From contig DUOU01000203.1 in the NCBI GenBank assembly GCA_012838685.1, positions 1 to 10,550 of the forward strand: DNA of 10,550 nt, in the 5' to 3' direction. Shown here piece after piece: positions 6,323 through 10,550 of this stretch. Position 1 is the stretch's first letter. Each line of letters begins with the position of its first letter. The position numbers and the translations under genes were made by a program. This DNA is from Bacteroidota bacterium. Lineage in GTDB: Bacteria; Bacteroidota; Bacteroidia; Bacteroidales; VadinHA17. The notes below the pieces were generated by a model that worked only from the letters and a program-made list of their open reading frames with translations, had not been told where the DNA came from and ran no database searches.

Positions 6323-6351
6323 CAAAAGTATCAAAAATTTTTATTTACCAA
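6323..6351 (-). promoter_or_regulatory. Promoter for the trpB2 leader
   Basis: On the - strand TACTTTTG (6330-6323) matches TAnnTTTG exactly, with TTG at 6351-6349 as a -33 box 18 bases upstream, close to the usual 19-20. Transcription should begin near 6316, giving about 50 bases before the leader ATG. The 60 bases between this promoter and the aroA stop are very AT-rich and show no good terminator. Confidence 0.6.
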
Positions 6352-6411
6352 CAGTTTCGCGTAAAAAAATTAAGCAGGAAAGCAAAAAATAATTTTTGTC
6401 GGCTCCTACTG

Positions 6412-7665
6412 TTATTTGTCGATCACTTTTACGCCGATACTTCTCAGGTCATCGAAAAATGTGGGATATGATTTGGAAACAGCGTGCGAATCTTTTATAT
6501 GCACCTCTCCACCGGCTTTCAGCGCCAGAACAGCCAGGGCCATCGCTATGCGGTGATCGTTTCTCGAAGCGGTTTTTCCGCCGGATACGGGACCACCCGT
6601 TATCAGCATGTAATCGTCCACAATTTCCACTTTCACCCCAAGGTTTGAAAACTCTTCCACTATGGCGGTGCTTCTGTTGCTCTCCTTGTTGATCAGCCTG
6701 TTTACCCCTTTGATGGCGGATGTACCGTTACAGTATGCGGCTAACACCGCGAGGGGAGGGAACAGATCCGGCGCATCGGTAGCGTCGAACTCAAAAGATA
6801 TCATCTCGCTCTTATATACCTCAATGTAATCACCTGTAATGACCATTTTGGCACCGGCTTTGTCGAGAGCCGTGAGTATCGCCTTATCGCTCTGTTGGCT
6901 GGACATGGAGAGACCTTTCACCCGTAACGGTCCGTTGATAGCACCGGCGACAAGCAGGAAGGCTCCGCCGCTCCAGTCGCTTTCCACGGAATATTCTCGG
7001 GCCTTGAATCGTTGGTTTCCCTTTATCCAGAAATAGTTATAACCACTTCGTCGAATCTCGACCCCAAAGTCGTCTATTAACTTTAGCGTCATATCAATGT
7101 AGGGTTTGCTCTTCAGGTTGGTTACCTCCACCTCGGAATCCCCTTCGGCTATCGGCAACGCCATCATCAGCCCCGTTAGTATCTGTGAGCTGAGCGACCC
7201 GTCTATCGTACATTTTCCCCCCTTCAAAGGTCCGTGCAGTTTTATCGGTAAAAATCCGTTGTTGGTCTCACAGCTTACCCCAAATTGATTGAGAGCCTCT
7301 TCGATCATTCCAAGGGGACGGTTTTTCAGGCTGCCGCTACCGTTGACAATAATCTCTTCAGGGAAGAGGGAGGCGATAGGGGAGAACATTCTTGCCGCGA
7401 GTCCCGACTCTCCGCAATGTATTTTATTCTCCCTCAATCCGGTTGAACCGGAGATTTTTATCTTATCCCGGGAGGGTTCCACTTTGGCACCCAATCCCGT
7501 GGCGATGCTCATGGCGGCAACGGCATCGTCGCAGTATGACGGATTGTAGATTATGGTCTCTCCGTCGGACAGCAAACCGGCAGCTATAGTTCTCTGGGTG
7601 ATGCTTTTGGACGGGGGCGCGGATATCTCGCCATTGACTTTGGATGGAACGACAATTCTCCTCAT
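6412..7665 (-). CDS. aroA: 3-phosphoshikimate 1-carboxyvinyltransferase (EPSP synthase)
   Basis: 417 residues, complete. It transfers enolpyruvyl from PEP to shikimate-3-phosphate, the sixth shikimate step toward chorismate and so toward Trp, Phe and Tyr. Motifs: PPSKS (17-21) with the substrate-binding lysine K20; GESGLAARMF (85-94) at the PEP site; NRPLGM (115-120); SSQ (159-161); DAPDLFP (297-303) with the catalytic aspartate; NKESNR (326-331) with the conserved Glu; and DHRIAM (370-375). The fourth block differs from the common NAGTAMRP: residues equal to T97 and P101 of the E. coli enzyme are L89 and M93, as is plausible for Bacteroidota enzymes. It lies 140 bases after hisIE; no exact TAnnTTTG element is seen in that gap, so read-through from the hisIE promoter is possible. 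Identity is secure. Confidence 0.95.
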   Translation of the reverse strand: MRRIVVPSKVNGEISAPPSKSITQRTIAAGLLSDGETIIYNPSYCDDAVAAMSIATGLGAKVEPSRDKIKISGSTGLRENKIHCGESGLAARMFSPIASLFPEEIIVNGSGSLKNRPLGMIEEALNQFGVSCETNNGFLPIKLHGPLKGGKCTIDGSLSSQILTGLMMALPIAEGDSEVEVTNLKSKPYIDMTLKLIDDFGVEIRRSGYNYFWIKGNQRFKAREYSVESDWSGGAFLLVAGAINGPLRVKGLSMSSQQSDKAILTALDKAGAKMVITGDYIEVYKSEMISFEFDATDAPDLFPPLAVLAAYCNGTSAIKGVNRLINKESNRSTAIVEEFSNLGVKVEIVDDYMLITGGPVSGGKTASRNDHRIAMALAVLALKAGGEVHIKDSHAVSKSYPTFFDDLRSIGVKVIDK

Positions 7666-7805
7666 AACAACTACTTAAAAAACTGTAATGTGAAATTACT
7701 AAATAAATTGGATTCGGCAAAACTCGTTATTTTTTCCTTCTCTTTTCAAGCAGGCAACAATCAAAAAGCGAAAAACAACTATCCGCTATTCGGACCGGTT
7801 GCGGG

Positions 7806-8387
7806 TTATTTATGTCTCGACTTAAGGATACCTTCCACATCCTTCAACTTCACCCCCTTGACCTTAAATAAGATAAGAAGATGGTACAGAAGGTCAGCCG
7901 ACTCGTTTAAAAACATATCTATATTGTTGTCTTTTGCCTCTATGACCACCTCTACCGCCTCTTCGCCCACCTTCTGCGCCGATTTGTTCACACCCATTTT
8001 GAAAATTTTGTTGGTATATGAGGCCGGGTCATCATCCGCGATTCTCTGTTCGATGACTTTTTCCAGCTTGTATAAAAATCCTTCCGGGGCATCGTTATCA
8101 AAACATGAGTTGTTGCCCGTGTGGCACACCGGTCCAGCGGGGTCTACCCTTATAAGAAGGGTGTCGCCATCGCAGTCGGCTTTAATATCCTTTACATACA
8201 AAAAATTGCCCGAAGTCTCCCCCTTAGTCCATAATCTCTGTTTACTTCTGCTGAAAAAGGTGACTTTCCCTTCGGCAAGGGTTTTCTGGTATGCCTTTTC
8301 GTCCATGAACCCCATCATCAGTACCTGAAGTGAGGTGTTATCTTGTATTACCGCCGGCACCAATCCTTTGCTGAAATCTATCTTCAT
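7806..8387 (-). CDS. hisIE: Bifunctional phosphoribosyl-AMP cyclohydrolase / phosphoribosyl-ATP pyrophosphatase
   Basis: 193 residues, a normal HisI-HisE fusion catalysing the second and third steps of histidine synthesis (pyrophosphate removal from PR-ATP, then ring opening of PR-AMP). The HisI part (1-104) shows QDN, MGFMDEKAY, FFSRSKQRLWTKGETSGN, DCDGD (71-75) and GPVCHTGNNSCF (85-96), with metal-binding cysteines C72, C88 and C95. The HisE part (105-193) shows KVGEEAVEVVIEA (139-151) and NESADLLYHL (161-170). Both halves look active. In many genomes hisIE directly follows hisF; here an unrelated exported propeller gene and a terminator lie between them, so it needs its own promoter. The start ATG at 8387 fits the family N-terminus. 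Confidence 0.95.
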   Translation of the reverse strand: MKIDFSKGLVPAVIQDNTSLQVLMMGFMDEKAYQKTLAEGKVTFFSRSKQRLWTKGETSGNFLYVKDIKADCDGDTLLIRVDPAGPVCHTGNNSCFDNDAPEGFLYKLEKVIEQRIADDDPASYTNKIFKMGVNKSAQKVGEEAVEVVIEAKDNNIDMFLNESADLLYHLLILFKVKGVKLKDVEGILKSRHK

Positions 8388-8458
8388 AGCCTGTTGTTTT
8401 AGTTTTTATATTACTGCCTGTTAATCCTGGATTCTGTCATACAAAATCAACGGTGCCC

Positions 8459-8466
8459 CAAAATTA
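8459..8466 (-). promoter_or_regulatory. Candidate promoter -7 element for hisIE
   Basis: On the - strand TAATTTTG matches TAnnTTTG exactly, about 72 bases before the hisIE start and just downstream of the terminator at 8521-8556. The -33 box is weak. Upstream lies a direct repeat ACCCG (8499-8495 and 8490-8486, 9-base period). The leader contains a 9-codon ORF without histidine, so no histidine attenuator is visible. Confidence 0.45.
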
Positions 8467-8520
8467 CACCTTAAACCTTTAAAAGCGGGTCTAACGGGTA
8501 AAAATATTGGTTTATAGTAT

Positions 8521-8556
8521 AAAAAAGGCGCCGAAAATGGTGCCGGCGCCTTTTTT
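8521..8556. terminator. Strong bidirectional intrinsic terminator
   Basis: AAAAAAGGCGCC (8521-8532) pairs perfectly with GGCGCCTTTTTT (8545-8556), with a 12-base loop that offers a competing GGTGCC arm. The A/T ends give a U-run on both strands. It begins 21 bases after the propeller gene's stop and should end that transcript. Confidence 0.9.
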
Positions 8557-8576
8557 GTCGATTAGTTGGTTATCAA

Positions 8577-9845
8577 TTATCGCGATATACAGTAAAGTTT
8601 ATTAAATCCCCGCAAAAAAATGGCGTTGCCCGATACAACCGGAGAAGCGCTGAAATTGTCGTCCAGTTTATTGGTAGAGGTTATCTGGAAGTTTGTACCG
8701 GACTTGACAACGTGACATGTTCCCGTTGAACCCAGAAAGTAGATGTTGCCGGCGGCGACCACGGGCGATGGGTAGGCGCTGCCCATATCAGGAAGGTTTT
8801 GCCCTTCGTAATATATCTCTCCCGTTTTGGCATCGGCGCAGGTCAGTTTCCCGGCGTTGCCGAAAAGGTAGTACAACTTTCCATCGTACAGCGCGGGCGA
8901 CGGTACATAAGGGGCGTTTTTGCTCAATTTCCACATAATAGCGTCGGTCCCATCGATGTTGCCTTTGGCTTTGGAGAGATCCACGGCCACTACCGAGTTG
9001 CCCCTGTAACCGCTTAGGAGGTACACCGCTCCATCTCCATAAGCAGGATGAGGTATGACGTTTTCCGTCAGTCCGTTCGCCTGCCAGATAATATCTCCGT
9101 TGGACAAATCATAACTTATTACCTTATTGGTGCCGGCTGTTATCAGTTGGGCTTTTCCCGCGTATTCAACAATTATGGGGGAGGTCCAGCTTGTCGGCTC
9201 GTCGCGTTTCTTTACCCAAACATCCTTTCCGGTGTTGGCGTCGACCACAATTATTTTGGAATCTGCCTGGTCGTCCCATTGAACCGCTATTTTGTCCTTG
9301 TAAAGCGCCGGTGAGCTACCTTCGCCGAAATTCATTCTCGTCTCCATCTGTCCGAAGTTGCGCGACCATACCAAGTTGCCCTGCATATCCAGACAATAAA
9401 GTCCTCTCGAACCGAAGTAGGCGTAAACATGTTTTCCGTCGGTAACGGGCGAATTGGATGCCCAACTGTTGTCGTTGTGCGTGCTTCCCTCGGTGGGCTT
9501 CTCCTCAGCGAGAACCTTTTTCCAAAGCTCCTTGCCACTGTTCTTGTCAAACGCCATTATGACGAACTGAAGAGGAGAGTTAACTTGGCTGGATGGTGTT
9601 TGTTCCCTATCCGCGGCCGATGTGACAAAAATAGTATTGCCCCAGATTACGGGTGTAGAGTGTCCTTTGCCCGGCAAGTCTACCACCCATTTCACGTTAC
9701 TTGTTTCGCTCCACGATGTTGGAGGATTTCCGGATGGAGCAACACCGTCGCTGTTGGTTCCTCTCCAGGCAGGCCAGTTGGTGTCTTGACAAAAGATATT
9801 TGTCGCGATAAAAAGTGCCGCTAAAATTAGTGTCGCTTTTTTCAT
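8577..9845 (-). CDS. Exported PQQ-type beta-propeller repeat protein
   Basis: 422 residues. Signal peptide 1-19 with likely cleavage C19/Q20 (glutamine at +1 again); a lipobox reading is poor because NIFC lacks the usual small residues before cysteine. The mature chain starts with NWPAWRGTNSDG, a motif typical of PQQ-like propeller proteins in Bacteroidota and Planctomycetota. Repeating blade signatures follow: AFDKNSGKELWKK (about 98-110), YCLDMQGNLVW, VVDANTGKDVWVKK, SYDLSNGDIIWQ and CADAKTGEIYYEG. There is no dehydrogenase catalytic domain, so it is probably a binding or scaffold protein of the periplasm or cell surface rather than a quinoprotein enzyme; resemblance to BamB is in fold only. 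It sits between hisF and hisIE with 195 and 189 bases either side and its own terminator, so it is likely expressed separately. Ligand unknown. Confidence 0.85.
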   Translation of the reverse strand: MKKATLILAALFIATNIFCQDTNWPAWRGTNSDGVAPSGNPPTSWSETSNVKWVVDLPGKGHSTPVIWGNTIFVTSAADREQTPSSQVNSPLQFVIMAFDKNSGKELWKKVLAEEKPTEGSTHNDNSWASNSPVTDGKHVYAYFGSRGLYCLDMQGNLVWSRNFGQMETRMNFGEGSSPALYKDKIAVQWDDQADSKIIVVDANTGKDVWVKKRDEPTSWTSPIIVEYAGKAQLITAGTNKVISYDLSNGDIIWQANGLTENVIPHPAYGDGAVYLLSGYRGNSVVAVDLSKAKGNIDGTDAIMWKLSKNAPYVPSPALYDGKLYYLFGNAGKLTCADAKTGEIYYEGQNLPDMGSAYPSPVVAAGNIYFLGSTGTCHVVKSGTNFQITSTNKLDDNFSASPVVSGNAIFLRGFNKLYCISR

Positions 9846-9918
9846 TTATTATCGTTTTAAAAGGTGAAAATTGTTACCAATATAGCACTATTTTTTTATT
9901 AAATATTATGGGATAATT

Positions 9919-9957
9919 ATTTAACATTAAATTTTTGAGGCTTCCCAGATTTAACAT
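9919..9957. repeat. Two direct ATTTAACAT repeats 30 bp apart, with a short palindrome
   Basis: ATTTAACAT occurs at 9919-9927 and 9949-9957, centre spacing 30 bp, about three helical turns. The second copy is part of a hairpin AACAT-TTC-ATGTT (9953-9965). They lie upstream of the propeller gene, whose only promoter-like element is an imperfect TATATTGG (- strand, 9884-9877). The region could bind a regulator; the rest of 9846-10040 shows no gene and no convincing hisF terminator. Confidence 0.4.
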
Positions 9958-10040
9958 TTCATGTTGGAACCGTTCGGATGTCCATATAAAAACTGATTTT
10001 TCCGCTCCTTTTCCCGTTTTGCCCGGTTGTCGGTATCTGT

Positions 10041-10550
10041 TCATACTCTTACGTTGATACCATTCTCTTTAAGGTAGTTTTTCAGATCGCCAATATTTAC
10101 TTCGCCGAAGTGGAAGATGCTGGCCGCCAATGCGGCGCTACATCCCGTTGACCTGAAAACCTCGCTGAAATGTTCCATCTTGCCGGCACCTCCGGAAGCT
10201 ATTACGGGAATCTTTACGGCCTTGGTCACCTCGCCTGTAATGTCGATTGAAAAACCCTTTTTTGTCCCGTCCCCCCGTATAGATGTAAGCAGTATCTCGC
10301 CGGCGCCCAGATCTTCGACTTTTCTGGCCCAGTCCACGCAATAGAGTCCCTCTATCGGGGTGTTGCCACCATCCACACAGACGTTCCATCCTTTGGTTGT
10401 GAGGTCGGTATCTATAGCCACAACCACGCATTGGCTGCCAAACTCTTTGGCCAGTTCGGTTATCAGGGCGGGATATCTCACCGCCGCCGAGTTTATACTT
10501 ATCTTGTCGGCTCCCGCCTCCAGGAGTAGGGCAGCATCTTTGACGCCTGT
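10041..10550 (-). CDS. hisF: Imidazole glycerol phosphate synthase cyclase subunit, 5' part missing
   Basis: The reading frame is open to the window edge and gives the last 169 residues of a protein normally about 250 long; an internal GTG at 10481 is not the start. HisF receives ammonia from HisH and converts PRFAR to imidazole glycerol phosphate and AICAR. Visible: AGADKISINSAAV (phosphate-binding strand), FGSQCVVVAID with the second catalytic aspartate, GAGEILLTSIRGDGTKKGF, IPVIASGGAGKMEHF and AALAASIFHFGE near the C-terminus. The first catalytic aspartate lies outside the window. GDGT is preceded by R where many HisF proteins have an acidic or Asn residue, a mild variation. Other his genes probably lie to the right. 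Confidence 0.95.
   Translation of the reverse strand, partial: TGVKDAALLLEAGADKISINSAAVRYPALITELAKEFGSQCVVVAIDTDLTTKGWNVCVDGGNTPIEGLYCVDWARKVEDLGAGEILLTSIRGDGTKKGFSIDITGEVTKAVKIPVIASGGAGKMEHFSEVFRSTGCSAALAASIFHFGEVNIGDLKNYLKENGINVRV

Noticed and set aside
6116..6364. 82-residue + strand ORF across the aroA-trpB2 gap
   Set aside because: It runs through the terminator and is low-complexity; the - strand attenuator explains the region better.
7666..7805. Possible aromatic leader peptide or attenuator before aroA
   Set aside because: A TTG-started stretch rich in Phe codons exists, but there is no ATG, no strong terminator hairpin and no promoter box; only weak CCGC/GCGG pairing.
8411..8440. 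Histidine attenuator before hisIE
   Set aside because: The short ORF MTESRINRQ has no histidine codon and no terminator follows it.
9789..9845. Lipoprotein signal for the propeller protein
   Set aside because: The residues before C19 (NIF) do not fit a lipobox; a signal peptidase I site before Q20 is more likely.
10481..10481. GTG at 10481 as a hisF start
   Set aside because: The frame is open upstream to the window edge and encodes conserved HisF sequence (AGADKISINSAA).

Overview
The window reads as chromosomal DNA of a member of the Bacteroidota, most likely a Bacteroidales-type organism. This rests on three things visible here. Several start regions have upstream matches to the TAnnTTTG promoter element of that phylum. 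All three exported proteins have glutamine as the first residue after the predicted signal peptidase site, as is common in Bacteroidota. The housekeeping proteins (AroA, HisIE, stand-alone TrpB) are of a matching type. I cannot name a genus.

Left part (about 1-2954, + strand): one apparent operon of four genes. It holds a very glutamine-rich exported protein, a second small exported protein that could sit in the outer membrane, an OmpR/PhoB-type response regulator and a membrane histidine kinase whose start overlaps the regulator's stop. The two exported proteins are unrecognised. Their position suggests they are targets or accessory parts of the two-component system.

Right part (3002-10550): every gene lies on the - strand. 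In transcription order they are hisF (5' end outside the window), an exported PQQ-type beta-propeller protein, hisIE, aroA, a TrpB2-type tryptophan synthase beta-like enzyme, and an AAE-family transporter with two RCK_C domains. Strong intrinsic terminators follow the propeller gene (bidirectional, 8521-8556) and trpB2 (4721-4751). The amino-acid genes serve histidine and aromatic amino-acid synthesis, but promoters and terminators divide them into several units.

The most interesting element is the 321-base gap between aroA and trpB2. On the - strand it holds, in order, a promoter-like sequence, a 16-codon ORF with two Trp codons and seven aromatic residues (MRNYGIYYWSWCSFQF), a segment able to form either a hairpin with the Trp codons or an antiterminator helix, and a GC-rich terminator with ten U residues about 50 bases before trpB2. 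This is the layout of a classical tryptophan attenuator, here placed in front of a stand-alone trpB2.

No tRNA, rRNA, CRISPR array, insertion sequence or phage gene was seen.
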